Assembly (NCBI RefSeq): GCF_004004565.1
Contig: NZ_SACM01000002.1
Location: 186,001-250,000 of the forward strand
DNA: 64,000 bases
Direction: 5' to 3'
Source of the DNA: Inhella crocodyli
Lineage (GTDB): Bacteria; Pseudomonadota; Gammaproteobacteria; Burkholderiales; Burkholderiaceae_C
The notes below the pieces were generated by a model. That model worked only from the letters and a program-made list of their open reading frames with translations. It was not told where the DNA came from and ran no database searches. The translations under genes were made by a program, and so were the position numbers. Below are positions 6,999 to 25,038 of the stretch, piece after piece; the stretch's first letter is position 1; each line of letters opens with the position of its first letter.

Positions 6999-8021
6999 AT
7001 GCCCATCACCGACACCGAAGCGCTGCAGCGCGTCATCGAACACCGGGAAATCTTCCCCGACGAAATGCTGCACCTGATGCGCCGGATCATGACGGGCGAG
7101 ATGTCGCCGGTCATGGCGGCAGCCCTCATCACCGGCCTGCGCGTGAAAAAGGAAACCGTCGGCGAGATTGCCGCCGCGGCGCAGGTCATGCGGGAACTCA
7201 GCCGCAAGGTGAACGTGCCCGCGGGGCCGCACCTCGTGGACGTGGTGGGCACCGGGGGCGACGGGGCGCACAGCTTCAACATCAGCACCTGCGCCAGCTT
7301 CGTCGCCGCCGCGGCGGGCGCCCAAGTGGCCAAACACGGCAATCGCAGTGTCAGCAGCAAGTGCGGCAGCGCCGATGTCTTGGAGGCCTTGGGCGCGCGG
7401 ATTGATTTGCAGCCGGAGGCCGTGGCGACTTGCCTTCAGCGCGTGGGCTTGGGCTTCATGTTCGCCCCGAACCACCACCCGGCGATGAAAAACATCGCCC
7501 CGGTGCGCAAAGAGTTGGGCGTGCGAACCGTCTTCAACATCCTGGGGCCGCTCACGAACCCGGCCGGTGCGCCCAACATCCTGATGGGCGTGTTCCACGC
7601 CGACTTGGTTGGCATCCAGGTGCGGGTGCTGCAACGCTTGGGGGCGCAGCACGCCCTTGTGGTTTACGGGCAGGACGGCTTGGATGAGCTCAGCCTGGGG
7701 GCCAGCACCCTGGTCGGCGAATTGAAGGACGGCCAGGTCACCGAGTACGAGTTGCACCCAGAGGACTTTGGCTTGTCGATGGCCGCCACGCGGCGCCTGC
7801 GCGTGGCCGATGCCGCCGAGAGCGCGGCGATGGTTCGTGGGGTGCTGGCTGGCGACGCCGGCACCGCGCGCGACATCGTGCTGCTCAACGCCGGGGCGGC
7901 GCTGTACGCCGCCAACGTGGTGCAAGGGGTGGCCGAGGGCATCGAGCGCGCCCGCGAGGTCATCGACAACGGCGCCGCCCGCGCCAAGCTGGACGCCTTC
8001 GTGGCGGCAACCCATGGATGA
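6999..8021 (+). CDS. trpD: anthranilate phosphoribosyltransferase
   Basis: A 340-residue enzyme that joins anthranilate to PRPP to give phosphoribosyl-anthranilate, the second committed step of tryptophan synthesis. The PRPP and anthranilate sites are recognisable: [73 protein letters not shown] and GQDGLDELS. It is not fused to TrpG, unlike the E. coli enzyme. It begins three bases after ltaE and its stop overlaps the trpC start. Confidence 0.97.
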   Translation: MPITDTEALQRVIEHREIFPDEMLHLMRRIMTGEMSPVMAAALITGLRVKKETVGEIAAAAQVMRELSRKVNVPAGPHLVDVVGTGGDGAHSFNISTCASFVAAAAGAQVAKHGNRSVSSKCGSADVLEALGARIDLQPEAVATCLQRVGLGFMFAPNHHPAMKNIAPVRKELGVRTVFNILGPLTNPAGAPNILMGVFHADLVGIQVRVLQRLGAQHALVVYGQDGLDELSLGASTLVGELKDGQVTEYELHPEDFGLSMAATRRLRVADAAESAAMVRGVLAGDAGTARDIVLLNAGAALYAANVVQGVAEGIERAREVIDNGAARAKLDAFVAATHG

Positions 8022-8799
8022 CGTTCTGCGCCGCATCGTTGCGGTCAAACACGAAGAGTTGGCCCTTCTGCGTCCGCAAGTCGCGGCCCTGCGTCGCGAG
8101 GCCGAACAGGCCGCGGCCCCCCGCGGTTTCGCGCGCGCACTGCAAGAGAAGGTCGCTGCCGGGCGCAGCGCCGTCATCGCCGAGGTCAAGAAGGCCAGCC
8201 CCAGCAAGGGCGTGTTGCGCGACCCCTTCGACCCCGCCGCCATCGCCCGCAGCTACGCGCAGCACGGTGCTGCTTGTTTGAGCGTGCTCACCGACGAGCG
8301 GTTCTTCCAGGGCAGTCGGCGCAACCTCGAATTGGCCCGGGCCGCCTGCGCGTTGCCGGTCGTCCGCAAGGACTTCGTCATCGACGAGTTGCAGGTGATC
8401 GAAGCGCGCGCCATGGGCGCCGACGCCATTTTGTTGATCGTCGCCTGCTTGGACGACGTGCAACTGCGCGATCTCGAAGACTGCGCGTCCGCACTGGGCA
8501 TGGACGTGCTGGTGGAAAGCCACGACGCCGCGGAGTTGGACCGCGCGCTGCGATTGCGCACGCCTTTGCAAGGCATCAACAACCGGAACCTGCGCACCTT
8601 CGAGGTCAGCCTGGACACCACCTTGGCCTTGCGCGACCGGGTCGGTGCCGATCGCTTGTTGGTGACCGAATCGGGAATCTTGGCGGCGGACGACGTGCGC
8701 AGGATGCGGTCGGAAGGCGTTCATGCGTTCTTGGTGGGCGAGGCCTTCATGCGTGCGCCCGACCCTGGCGTAGCGCTCGCTGCGCTGTTCACGTCGTGA
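8014..8799 (+). CDS. trpC: indole-3-glycerol-phosphate synthase
   Basis: A 261-residue TIM-barrel enzyme that closes the indole ring from CdRP. Motifs: [17 protein letters not shown] (catalytic Glu and Lys), [26 protein letters not shown] (catalytic Lys), [12 protein letters not shown] and TESGI. It is monofunctional, with no PRAI domain attached; trpF must be elsewhere. The ATG at 8014 lies inside the end of trpD (8-base overlap), and the ung GTG overlaps its stop. Confidence 0.97.
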   Translation: MDDVLRRIVAVKHEELALLRPQVAALRREAEQAAAPRGFARALQEKVAAGRSAVIAEVKKASPSKGVLRDPFDPAAIARSYAQHGAACLSVLTDERFFQGSRRNLELARAACALPVVRKDFVIDELQVIEARAMGADAILLIVACLDDVQLRDLEDCASALGMDVLVESHDAAELDRALRLRTPLQGINNRNLRTFEVSLDTTLALRDRVGADRLLVTESGILAADDVRRMRSEGVHAFLVGEAFMRAPDPGVALAALFTS

Positions 8800-9482
8800 T
8801 CCCTCCATCGGGCCTGGCGCCAGGCTGGGACGAGGTCGTGGGGCCGTGGTGGGCCGCGGCTGGGCCCTTGCGCGACCGCATCGCAGCCCGCGAGTCGGCA
8901 GGCATCCGTGTGTTTCCCCCGGACCCTTGGCGCGCCTTGCGATTGACGCCCCTGGACGAGGTGAGGGTGGTGATCCTGGGGCAAGACCCGTATCACGGGG
9001 CGGGACAGGCCGAGGGCTTGGCGTTTTCCGTGCCTGAGGGCGTCAAGCTGCCGCCGAGCCTGCGCAACATCCTGCAGGAGGCGGTCGGCAAGCCCGTTCG
9101 CCCGACGAGTGGCAGCTTGCTGCCTTGGGCCAGATCGGGCGTGCTGCTGCTCAACACCGTATTGACGGTGGAGGAGGGGCAGGCCGGTGCCCATGCCAAA
9201 TGGGGCTGGGAGTCCTTGACCGATGCGCTGGTGGCGCGCGCGAGCGCCGATGCCGCGCCCAAGGTCTTCATGTTGTGGGGGGCGCACGCGCAGGCCAAAG
9301 AGCCACTCGTTGATGCGCGGCGGCACCTGGTGCTGCGGGCCAACCACCCCTCGCCCTTGGCGGCGCGCCGTCCGCCCGTTCCCTTTGTGGGCTGTGGACA
9401 TTTCGAGCAAGCCAGTGCCTGGCTGGCCGCACGCGGTCGTCCGGTGGATTGGACTTTGCCGGGCGAAAAGCCTGTGCTATAG
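8796..9482 (+). CDS. ung: uracil-DNA glycosylase, family 1
   Basis: A 228-residue repair enzyme that removes uracil from DNA. Catalytic motifs: [11 protein letters not shown] (Asp that activates water) and [11 protein letters not shown] (catalytic His). Also present is [23 protein letters not shown]. It begins at GTG 8796 overlapping the trpC stop (GTGA), so it is the last gene of the trp operon and likely expressed with it. Its stop codon sits inside the -10 box of the downstream tRNA-Tyr promoter, leaving no intergenic space. Confidence 0.96.
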   Translation: MIPPSGLAPGWDEVVGPWWAAAGPLRDRIAARESAGIRVFPPDPWRALRLTPLDEVRVVILGQDPYHGAGQAEGLAFSVPEGVKLPPSLRNILQEAVGKPVRPTSGSLLPWARSGVLLLNTVLTVEEGQAGAHAKWGWESLTDALVARASADAAPKVFMLWGAHAQAKEPLVDARRHLVLRANHPSPLAARRPPVPFVGCGHFEQASAWLAARGRPVDWTLPGEKPVL

Positions 9483-9483
9483 T
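9456..9483 (+). promoter_or_regulatory. promoter of the tRNA-Tyr/Gly/Thr-tuf unit
   Basis: TTGCCG (9456-9461), a 16-nt spacer and TATAGT (9478-9483), preceded by TGC so the -10 is of the extended type. The next bases are CGCGGGCTC, a GC-rich discriminator. The -10 overlaps the ung stop codon, and tRNA-Tyr begins 17 nt further on. Confidence 0.6.
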
Positions 9484-9500
9484 CGCGGGCTCGCCCTAAC

Positions 9501-9586
9501 GGAGGGGTGGCCGAGTGGTTAAAGGCAGCAGACTGTAAATCTGCCCGCTAACGCGTACGCTGGTTCGAATCCAGCCTCCTCCACCA
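9501..9586 (+). tRNA. tRNA-Tyr (GTA)
   Basis: The acceptor strands GGAGGGG and CTCCTCC pair (one G-U), followed by A and an encoded CCA. The anticodon stem GCAGA/TCTGC encloses CTGTAAA, giving anticodon GTA. A long variable arm (class II) and the TTCGAAT T-loop are present. First of three tRNAs ahead of tuf, the conserved proteobacterial order. Confidence 0.95.
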
Positions 9587-9611
9587 AAGCAAGATCCCGA
9601 GCGATGTCAGG

Positions 9612-9685
9612 GCGGGAGTAGTTCAATGGTAGAACCTTAGCCTTCCAAGCTAATGACGCGGGTTCGATTCCCGTCTCCCGCTCCA
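9612..9685 (+). tRNA. tRNA-Gly (TCC)
   Basis: Acceptor GCGGGAG pairs with CTCCCGC, then T and an encoded CCA. The anticodon stem TTAGC/GCTAA closes CTTCCAA, giving anticodon TCC. The T-arm loop is TTCGATT. It lies 25 nt after tRNA-Tyr and is probably processed from the same precursor. Confidence 0.95.
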
Positions 9686-9754
9686 AGCGGGGCTTGTGAA
9701 AGCAAGGCGACACCGGATTGCAGATGCAGTGGTCGTCTTCAATCCTGTGTCGCT

Positions 9755-9829
<75 letters not shown>

Positions 9830-9872
9830 CCCTCTTTTCTCCACCTGTCTGACAGATCGCCAGGAGCATCAA

Positions 9873-11063
<1,191 letters not shown>

Positions 11064-11074
11064 GACTAGGCCGC

Positions 11075-11150
11075 AGGGGCATAGCTCAATTGGCAGAGCG
11101 TCGGTCTCCAAAACCGAAGGTTGGGGGTTCGAGACCCTCTGCCCCTGCCA
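11075..11150 (+). tRNA. tRNA-Trp (CCA)
   Basis: Acceptor AGGGGCA pairs with TGCCCCT, then G and an encoded CCA. The anticodon stem TCGGT/ACCGA closes CTCCAAA, giving anticodon CCA. It lies 11 nt after tuf and before secE, a conserved arrangement. Confidence 0.95.
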
Positions 11151-11192
11151 CCCCAGTCTGAACGAAGACCCGATCCGCAAGGATTGCCAGCC

Positions 11193-11223
11193 AGCCCGCT
11201 GCGGTTTTGACCCGGCGGGCTTT
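11193..11223 (+). terminator. possible stem-loop between tRNA-Trp and secE
   Basis: AGCCCGC (11193-11199) and GCGGGCT (11215-11221) form a 7-bp stem with a 15-nt loop and only three T after the centre of the tail. It could attenuate tRNA/tuf transcripts before secE or act as a processing signal. Confidence 0.35.
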
Positions 11224-11270
11224 GCTGCTGATGGTGCCGACCGCTTTGAGGTCGGCGCCGAACCGAATAG

Positions 11271-11654
11271 ATGTCCATGACCCAAGTCGAAACCGTCAAC
11301 ACTGGAGCAGACAAGGCCAAGCTGGCCGGGGCGGCGCTGCTCGTCGTCGGTGGATTGGTGGCCTACTACCTGCTGGCCAAGCAAGGTGCCTACGCCCAAT
11401 GGGGTGCGCTCCTCGCGCTGCTGGCGGTGGCGGTGGTGTTGTTCTTTACTTCCGAGTCTGGCAAGCAGTTGGTGGCCTATGGTCGCGACAGCTGGCGTGA
11501 GGCGCGCAAGGTGGTTTGGCCCACCCGCAAAGAGTCTCTGCAGATGACGGGTTACGTCTTCGCCTTCGTGGTGGTGATGGCCCTGTTCCTCTGGGGCACC
11601 GACAAAACCCTGGAATGGGTCATCTTTGACTTGATTCTGGGCTGGAAGCGCTGA
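11271..11654 (+). CDS. secE: preprotein translocase subunit SecE
   Basis: A 127-residue inner-membrane subunit of the SecYEG channel. Three hydrophobic helices (about residues 19-37, 43-59 and 94-111) give the long, three-helix form typical of proteobacteria. The conserved cytoplasmic amphipathic segment [19 protein letters not shown] precedes the last helix and is the part that clamps SecY. The second ATG (11277) is an alternative start. It precedes nusG by 14 nt. Confidence 0.95.
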   Translation: MSMTQVETVNTGADKAKLAGAALLVVGGLVAYYLLAKQGAYAQWGALLALLAVAVVLFFTSESGKQLVAYGRDSWREARKVVWPTRKESLQMTGYVFAFVVVMALFLWGTDKTLEWVIFDLILGWKR

Positions 11655-11668
11655 AGGACGGAGCAGGA

Positions 11669-12232
11669 ATGAGCGAACAACAAGCAATCGACGTCGGCAG
11701 TCCCAAGCGTTGGTACGTCGTGCACGCCTACTCCGGCATGGAGAAGGCTGTGGAGCGCAACTTGCGCGAGCGCATCGAGCGTGCTGGCATGCAAGACAAG
11801 TTCGGCCGCATCTTGGTGCCCACCGAAGAAGTCGTCGAACTCAAGAACGGCAAAAAGTCGATCACCGAGCGCCGCTTTTTCCCGGGCTACGTGCTGGTCG
11901 AGATGCTGTTGGACGACGACTCTTGGCACCTGGTGAAGCACACCAGCAAGGTCACCGGCTTTGTGGGGGGTGCGCGCAATCGCCCCGCCCCCATCTCGGA
12001 GGCCGAGGTGATGAAGATCGTCAACCAGATGCAGGAAGGCGTCGAGAAGCCGCGTCCCAAGTTTGAGTGGACGGTCGGCGAAGTGGTGCGGGTCAAGGAC
12101 GGCCCGTTTGCCGACTTCAACGGCGCCATCGAAGAAGTCAATTACGACAAGAGCAAGGTGCGCGTGTCGGTCACGATTTTTGGTCGCGCCACGCCGGTCG
12201 AGTTGGATTTCGGCCAGGTCGAAAAGGTTTGA
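11669..12232 (+). CDS. nusG: transcription termination/antitermination protein NusG
   Basis: A 187-residue factor that binds RNA polymerase and links it to Rho or the ribosome. The NGN domain begins [20 protein letters not shown] and includes [12 protein letters not shown]; the C-terminal KOW domain has [33 protein letters not shown]. It is cotranscribed with secE. A 139-nt gap with structured sequence follows before rplK. Confidence 0.97.
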   Translation: MSEQQAIDVGSPKRWYVVHAYSGMEKAVERNLRERIERAGMQDKFGRILVPTEEVVELKNGKKSITERRFFPGYVLVEMLLDDDSWHLVKHTSKVTGFVGGARNRPAPISEAEVMKIVNQMQEGVEKPRPKFEWTVGEVVRVKDGPFADFNGAIEEVNYDKSKVRVSVTIFGRATPVELDFGQVEKV

Positions 12233-12371
12233 GGGCCTGCAGGTGCCCGGTTGGCGAAAGTCGATCGACCTGCCGTACAGCCACCGCGTGAAGGGGCATG
12301 AGGAGCAAACCCTTCGGGGGATGCGTTCGTACTCGGGGTCGCCCAGTGGGCGGCTTCCTTAGGAGCAATCA
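12233..12371 (+). promoter_or_regulatory. rplK leader, candidate L1 autoregulation region
   Basis: This gap before rplK carries a stem GAAGGG (12290-12295) / CCCTTC (12310-12315) whose loop contains ATGAGGAG, followed by GGGGGATG. Ribosomal protein L1 represses its own operon by binding a leader that mimics its rRNA site in other bacteria, so this is the expected place. I cannot confirm the exact L1 motif. AGGAG lies before the rplK start. Confidence 0.35.
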
Positions 12372-12803
12372 ATGGCAAAGAAAATTGTCGGCTTTATCAA
12401 GCTGCAAGTGCCGGCCGGCAAGGCGAATCCTTCGCCCCCGATCGGTCCCGCGTTGGGCCAGCGTGGCCTCAACATCATGGAGTTCTGCAAGGCGTTCAAC
12501 GCCAAGACGCAGGGCGTGGAGCCGGGTCTGGTGCTGCCGGTGGTCATCACCGCCTTCGCCGACAAGAGCTTCACCTTTGAGATCAAGTCGCCGCCCGCGA
12601 CCGTGCTGATCAAGAAGGCCGCCAAGATCGAGAAGGGTTCGCAGCGCCCCCACCTGGACAAGGTCGGCAAGCTGAACCGTGCCCAGCTGGAAGAGATCGC
12701 CAAGGTCAAGATGAAGGACATGAACGCCGCCGACTTGGATGGCGCGGTCCGCATCATCGCGGGCTCGGCCCGCTCGATGGGCATCATCGTGGAGGGCGTG
12801 TGA
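12372..12803 (+). CDS. rplK: 50S ribosomal protein L11
   Basis: A 143-residue protein of the GTPase-associated centre. The N-terminal half has [36 protein letters not shown], with the proline-rich thiostrepton-site helix. The C-terminal rRNA-binding half ends [14 protein letters not shown]. Length matches the family. rplA begins two bases after its stop. Confidence 0.97.
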   Translation: MAKKIVGFIKLQVPAGKANPSPPIGPALGQRGLNIMEFCKAFNAKTQGVEPGLVLPVVITAFADKSFTFEIKSPPATVLIKKAAKIEKGSQRPHLDKVGKLNRAQLEEIAKVKMKDMNAADLDGAVRIIAGSARSMGIIVEGV

Positions 12804-12804
12804 C

Positions 12805-13515
12805 ATGGCTAAGTTGACCAAGAAACAAAAGGCGATGGCTGGCAAGGTCGAATCGACCAAGCTGTACCCGCTGGCCGACGCCCTGGCCCTGGTGAAGAGC
12901 CTGGCCACCGCCAAGTTCGACGAGTCGATCGACGTGGCCGTGCAACTCGGCGTGGACGCCAAGAAGTCGGACCAAGTCGTGCGTGGCGCTGTCGTGATGC
13001 CCAATGGCACCGGCAAGACCAAGCGCGTGGCCGTGTTCGCCCAAGGCGCCAAGGCTGAAGAAGCCAAGGCCGCTGGCGCTGACGTGGTGGGCATGGAAGA
13101 CCTGGCCGAGCGCGTCAAGGCGGGCGACATGCCCTTCGACGTGGTCATCGCCTCGCCCGACACCATGCGCATCGTCGGTACCTTGGGCCAGATCCTGGGC
13201 CCCCGTGGCCTGATGCCGAACCCGAAGGTCGGCACCGTCACCCCCGACGTCGCCACGGCTGTCAAGAACGCCAAGGCGGGTCAGGTCCAGTTCCGCGTCG
13301 ACAAGGGCGGCATCATCCACGCCACCATCGGCCGTCGTTCGTTCGACGACGAGAAGCTGGCGGGCAACCTGCGTGCCCTGGTGGAAGCCTTGAACAAGGC
13401 CAAGCCGGCCTCGAGCAAGGGCGTTTACCTGCGCAAGGTGGCGCTGTCCTCCACGATGGGCGCTGGCGCCCGCGTGGAAGTCGCATCGATCAACGCTCAA
13501 GCCAACGCGGCCTGA
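12805..13515 (+). CDS. rplA: 50S ribosomal protein L1
   Basis: A 236-residue protein of the L1 stalk and the likely translational repressor of rplK-rplA. Signature [33 protein letters not shown] is present. The start is the ATG at 12805 two bases after rplK; the longer upstream frame overlaps rplK and is not used. A 237-nt leader separates it from rplJ. Confidence 0.97.
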   Translation: MAKLTKKQKAMAGKVESTKLYPLADALALVKSLATAKFDESIDVAVQLGVDAKKSDQVVRGAVVMPNGTGKTKRVAVFAQGAKAEEAKAAGADVVGMEDLAERVKAGDMPFDVVIASPDTMRIVGTLGQILGPRGLMPNPKVGTVTPDVATAVKNAKAGQVQFRVDKGGIIHATIGRRSFDDEKLAGNLRALVEALNKAKPASSKGVYLRKVALSSTMGAGARVEVASINAQANAA

Positions 13516-13752
13516 GTTTGAAGTGGTGGGCCGTTGCCTCTTCGGGGGCGACGGGCCATCCAAGACCGCTGGTGTGGGTTCGCCCACGTAATGGAAGGCC
13601 GCAGGGCCTGAAGCCAGCGCAGATGGCGGTCCCGCCGACGAGGAATACCCCATGCATCAACACGATGACTGGGGCTCCAAGACGGCAAGGTCGCTGAAAC
13701 CGGTGCGGTGCTGGGGCGCAAGCCCTGGTGCCGCGATGTGAGGAGATAGACC
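13516..13752 (+). promoter_or_regulatory. rplJ leader (L10-leader region)
   Basis: A 237-nt gene-free region between rplA and rplJ with several stem-forming segments. One is GGGGCGACGG around 13545; another is CTGGGGCGCAAGCCCTGG around 13712-13729. In many bacteria this spacer folds into the L10 leader, bound by the L10-L12 complex to repress rplJL-rpoBC translation. Position and length fit; the exact fold was not modelled. GAGGAGA precedes the start codon. Confidence 0.5.
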
Positions 13753-14265
13753 TTGAGTCTGAATCGCAACGAGAAGGCTGCCGTCGTCTCGGAAGTGGCT
13801 GCGCAAGCTGCCAAGTCCCAGACGCTCGCGATCGCCGAGTACCGTGGCCTCACCGTGGAAGCTCTGAACAAGCTGCGCGTCGACGCGCGGTCCAAGGGTG
13901 TGTACCTTCACGTGCTGAAGAACACCCTGGCCCGTCGCGCCGTTGCTGGCACGCCGTTCGAGCCCGCGGTGGAGCTGATGGTCGGTCCGCTGATCTACGG
14001 CTTTTCCGAAGATGCAGTCGCTGCCGCGAAAGTGGTGGCCGACTTCGCCAAGAGCAACGACAAGCTGGTCCTGAAGGGCGGCGCGTACAGCGGCAAAGCG
14101 CTGGACGTGGCCGGTCTGAAGACCTTGGCCTCTGTGCCCAGCAAGGAAGTCTTGCTGTCGCAGATCGCCGGTCTGCTCAAGTCGCCTGTGCAGCGCACCG
14201 CTGCCGTGCTGGCGGCGCTGGCGGCCAAGCGTGGCGAGGGCGGCGAAGCCCCGGCCGCTGCTTAA
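13753..14265 (+). CDS. rplJ: 50S ribosomal protein L10
   Basis: A 170-residue protein that anchors L7/L12 dimers on the ribosome. It begins with TTG ([25 protein letters not shown]), preceded by GAGGAGA at good spacing; a TTG start may limit expression. [15 protein letters not shown] and the conserved [10 protein letters not shown]-like segment ([12 protein letters not shown]) are typical. It is followed 42 nt later by rplL. Confidence 0.96.
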   Translation: MSLNRNEKAAVVSEVAAQAAKSQTLAIAEYRGLTVEALNKLRVDARSKGVYLHVLKNTLARRAVAGTPFEPAVELMVGPLIYGFSEDAVAAAKVVADFAKSNDKLVLKGGAYSGKALDVAGLKTLASVPSKEVLLSQIAGLLKSPVQRTAAVLAALAAKRGEGGEAPAAA

Positions 14266-14307
14266 GCATCCCAATTTCAATACCCCAACGATTCAAAGGA
14301 GCCCCAA

Positions 14308-14685
14308 ATGGCTTTCGATAAAGACGCTTTCCTGACCGCCCTCGACAGCATGTCCGTGATGGAACTCAATGACCTGGTGAAGGCCATTGAAGAGAAGTTC
14401 GGCGTGTCCGCCGCTTCGATGGCTGCCCCCGCCGCTGGCGGTGGTGGCGCTGCCGCTCCGGCCGCCGAAGAGAAGACCGAATTCAACGTCGTGCTGCTGG
14501 AAGCCGGCGCCAACAAGGTTGGCGTCATCAAGGCCGTGCGCGAAATCACCGGTCTGGGCCTCAAGGAAGCCAAGGACCTGGTCGATGGCGCCCCCAAGAC
14601 CGTCAAGGAAGCCTTGCCCAAGGCCGACGCCGACGCCGCCGTCAAGAAGCTGGTGGAAGCCGGCGCCAAGGCCGAAGCCAAGTAA
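14308..14685 (+). CDS. rplL: 50S ribosomal protein L7/L12
   Basis: A 125-residue stalk protein that recruits translational GTPases. The N-terminal dimerisation helices (residues 1-33) are followed by an Ala/Gly-rich hinge ([16 protein letters not shown]) and a globular C-terminal domain with [28 protein letters not shown]. An AAAGGAG ribosome binding site is strong, as expected for the only multi-copy ribosomal protein. Confidence 0.98.
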   Translation: MAFDKDAFLTALDSMSVMELNDLVKAIEEKFGVSAASMAAPAAGGGGAAAPAAEEKTEFNVVLLEAGANKVGVIKAVREITGLGLKEAKDLVDGAPKTVKEALPKADADAAVKKLVEAGAKAEAK

Positions 14686-14717
14686 TTTCCGGCGTCCTTC
14701 GGGACGCTTGGAAGTCC

Positions 14718-14755
14718 AAGGCCGGACCCCTTTCGGGGGTTCGGCCTTGTGTTCT
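14718..14755 (+). terminator. rplL-rpoB intergenic terminator/attenuator
   Basis: AAGGCCGgACCCC and GGGGTtCGGCCTT form a long stem with a TTTCG loop, followed by TGTGTTCTTT. In enterobacteria a partial terminator at this exact place lowers rpoBC relative to rplJL, and the position here suggests the same. Confidence 0.65.
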
Positions 14756-14790
14756 TTCCGACGAGTTCCTTCGAAAGGGCTCGCGATGCC

Positions 14791-14796
14791 TACAAT
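14791..14796 (+). promoter_or_regulatory. candidate rpoB promoter (-10)
   Basis: TACAAT followed by CGCGGGTTTTT, the same -10 plus GC-rich discriminator seen at other ribosomal promoters here. No strong -35; TTCCTT at 14766 would need a 19-nt spacer. It lies after the rplL terminator, 190 nt before rpoB. The rest of this 300-nt gap holds no gene I can see. Confidence 0.45.
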
Positions 14797-14986
14797 CGCG
14801 GGTTTTTCCGAAGGTTCTCTGATCCGACTGCAGAGAACGGGTTTGGTCGAGCCGAGGGCGCAATGCCTTCGGTTGTCTGCCAGCGACGGGTAGTGGCCCG
14901 TCACCGAACCTCGAATGCAATGTTCGAGACGCCAGTCGTCCGACGCGCCGCTTGATCCCCGGCCGTCACCCCTCCTCGGAGCTTTC

Positions 14987-19114
<4,128 letters not shown>

Positions 19115-19134
19115 TCAAGGAACAGGAGAACGAC

Positions 19135-23349
<4,215 letters not shown>

Positions 23350-23370
23350 GCCGATCCAACGTGAACGTTC

Positions 23371-23395
23371 AAGGCGGCCTGCGGGCCGCCTTTTT
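23371..23395 (+). terminator. intrinsic terminator after rpoC
   Basis: GGCGGCC (23373-23379) and GGCCGCC (23384-23390) pair around TGCG, followed by five T. This ends the rplJL-rpoBC unit. Its last T is the first base of the stop codon of the convergent PIN-domain gene. Confidence 0.88.
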
Positions 23396-23874
23396 CATGC
23401 GCCGCTGAGTCGGGCCAGCGCGGCTTCGGGGGTCTCGATCCACACCGAAAGCAGCTTGGCGCGTTTGCGATGGGCCAACAAGGCCTTGTCCCGGCTCCAC
23501 AGGCTGCAAGGCCGCAACGCATGGGCCAGGTCCAAAAACATCTGATCGTCAGGGTCGCGACAACGCCAAGGCGAAGGGTTGTCAGGAGGAGGCAAAAGCC
23601 GAGGCTGGGGCAGCCCACCGGGTTCGCGACCGGGGCGCGAACCGATGCCGCGCCGCATCATGTAGTGCCACTCTGCCACCATGGCCGCCGTGCCCACCCA
23701 ATCCAGGGCAGGCAGGATCTGACCCAATCGCTGAACGCGGGGGTCTTCGAACAGCCACAGGTCCAGCAAAACCTGCGTGTCGAGCAAGAGCGGATGGGCA
23801 ACAGGCTGTGGTCCCAACGCGGCATGGATGCCGCATGCCCTCGGGTAATCCTTGCCCTCAACGCGGTCTTGCAT
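23395..23874 (-). CDS. PIN-domain protein (putative solitary toxin)
   Basis: A protein of about 159 residues resembling the PIN family of putative toxin components. It has HPLLLDTQVLLDLWLFEDPRVQRL (first acidic residue), then AAMVAEWHYMM, DPDDQMFLDLAHA (acidic pair) and LWSRDKALL (last acidic residue). PIN domains are metal-dependent ribonucleases. No antitoxin gene is adjacent. I use the first ATG (23874); TTG or GTG starts up to 23940 are possible. The ATG overlaps the rpsL -10 box on the opposite strand, so transcription of the two genes should interfere. Confidence 0.65.
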   Translation of the reverse strand: MQDRVEGKDYPRACGIHAALGPQPVAHPLLLDTQVLLDLWLFEDPRVQRLGQILPALDWVGTAAMVAEWHYMMRRGIGSRPGREPGGLPQPRLLPPPDNPSPWRCRDPDDQMFLDLAHALRPCSLWSRDKALLAHRKRAKLLSVWIETPEAALARLSGA

Positions 23875-23879
23875 ATAAT
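23852..23879 (+). promoter_or_regulatory. promoter of rpsL-rpsG-fusA-tuf
   Basis: TTGCCC (23852-23857), a 16-nt spacer and a consensus TATAAT (23874-23879), followed by CGACGGCTTTT. It lies 134 nt before rpsL and inside the 5' end of the opposing PIN-domain gene. Confidence 0.75.
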
Positions 23880-24012
23880 CGACGGCTTTTCTCCGCGCAG
23901 CCCAAAGTGCGTCCGCACGCGGCAGATCGTACTGCACCAAGCCGTCAAGGCGGTGCGGGCGGTGGGCGGGGGAAGATTTCGTTAGCTGACTTCAAACGGG
24001 AACAAGTCACCC

Positions 24013-24387
24013 ATGCCAACCATCAACCAGCTCGTGCGCCACGGCCGTCAAGCCGAAGTCACGAAATCCAAGTCGCCTGCGATGCAGAACTGCCCGCAGC
24101 GCCGCGGTGTTTGCACCCGCGTCTACACCACCACCCCGAAGAAGCCGAACTCGGCACTTCGCAAGGTCGCCAAGGTGCGTTTGACCAACGGTTTCGAGGT
24201 CATCTCGTACATCGGCGGTGAAGGCCACAACCTGCAAGAGCACAGCGTGGTGCTCGTGCGCGGCGGTCGTGTGAAGGACTTGCCCGGTGTGCGTTACCAC
24301 ATCGTGCGTGGTTCGCTCGACTTGCAAGGCGTCAAGGATCGCAAGCAGTCGCGTTCGAAGTACGGCGCCAAGCGCCCGAAGAAGTAA
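24013..24387 (+). CDS. rpsL: 30S ribosomal protein S12
   Basis: A 124-residue decoding-centre protein. [23 protein letters not shown] and [15 protein letters not shown] contain the lysines whose mutation gives streptomycin resistance; both are wild type here. It is the first gene of the str operon (rpsL-rpsG-fusA-tuf). A 134-nt leader follows the promoter at 23852. Confidence 0.98.
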   Translation: MPTINQLVRHGRQAEVTKSKSPAMQNCPQRRGVCTRVYTTTPKKPNSALRKVAKVRLTNGFEVISYIGGEGHNLQEHSVVLVRGGRVKDLPGVRYHIVRGSLDLQGVKDRKQSRSKYGAKRPKK

Positions 24388-24498
24388 TCCCCTTTTCGGG
24401 GTTCATGGGGGCGAAAGCCATCCCAAGTAAGTGGGCGGTGCCATCGCTGGCCGCCCGAGGCTGATCCAACAGCCAACTGAAGCAACAAAGGAAGAGAA

Positions 24499-24969
24499 AT
24501 GCCACGTCGTCGCGAAGTACCCAAGCGCGAGATCCTGCCGGATCCGAAGTTCCACAACGTTGACCTGTCCAAGTTCATGAACGTGATCATGGAGTCGGGC
24601 AAGAAGGCCGTCGCCGAGCGCATCATTTACGGCGCGCTGGAGCAGGTGGAGAAGAAGTCTGGCAAAGACCCGCTGGAAGTGTTCACGATCGCGCTGAACA
24701 ACATCAAGCCGATGGTCGAAGTGAAGTCCCGCCGCGTGGGCGGTGCGAACTACCAAGTTCCCGTGGAAGTTCGTCCCGTTCGCCGGATGGCTTTGGCCAT
24801 GCGCTGGTTGAAGGAATCGGCGCGCAAGCGTGGTGAAAAGTCGATGGCCCAGCGCTTGGCCAACGAGCTGCTGGAGGCCTCGGAAGGCCGTGGCGGCGCG
24901 ATGAAGAAGCGTGACGAAGTCCACCGCATGGCCGAAGCCAACAAGGCCTTCTCGCACTTCCGCTTCTAA
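24499..24969 (+). CDS. rpsG: 30S ribosomal protein S7
   Basis: A 156-residue 16S rRNA-binding protein that nucleates head assembly and, in E. coli, represses the str operon. Typical segments are [28 protein letters not shown] and [28 protein letters not shown]. An AAAGGAAGAG ribosome binding site precedes it. The 111-nt rpsL-rpsG gap is the usual place for an S7 operator. Confidence 0.97.
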   Translation: MPRRREVPKREILPDPKFHNVDLSKFMNVIMESGKKAVAERIIYGALEQVEKKSGKDPLEVFTIALNNIKPMVEVKSRRVGGANYQVPVEVRPVRRMALAMRWLKESARKRGEKSMAQRLANELLEASEGRGGAMKKRDEVHRMAEANKAFSHFRF

Positions 24970-25038
24970 ACTCAGCCCTCTTTGGCCGCCACGGGTTTTC
25001 ACCAACCCGCTGGCGGCTCACGCATTTCGGAGCAAACC

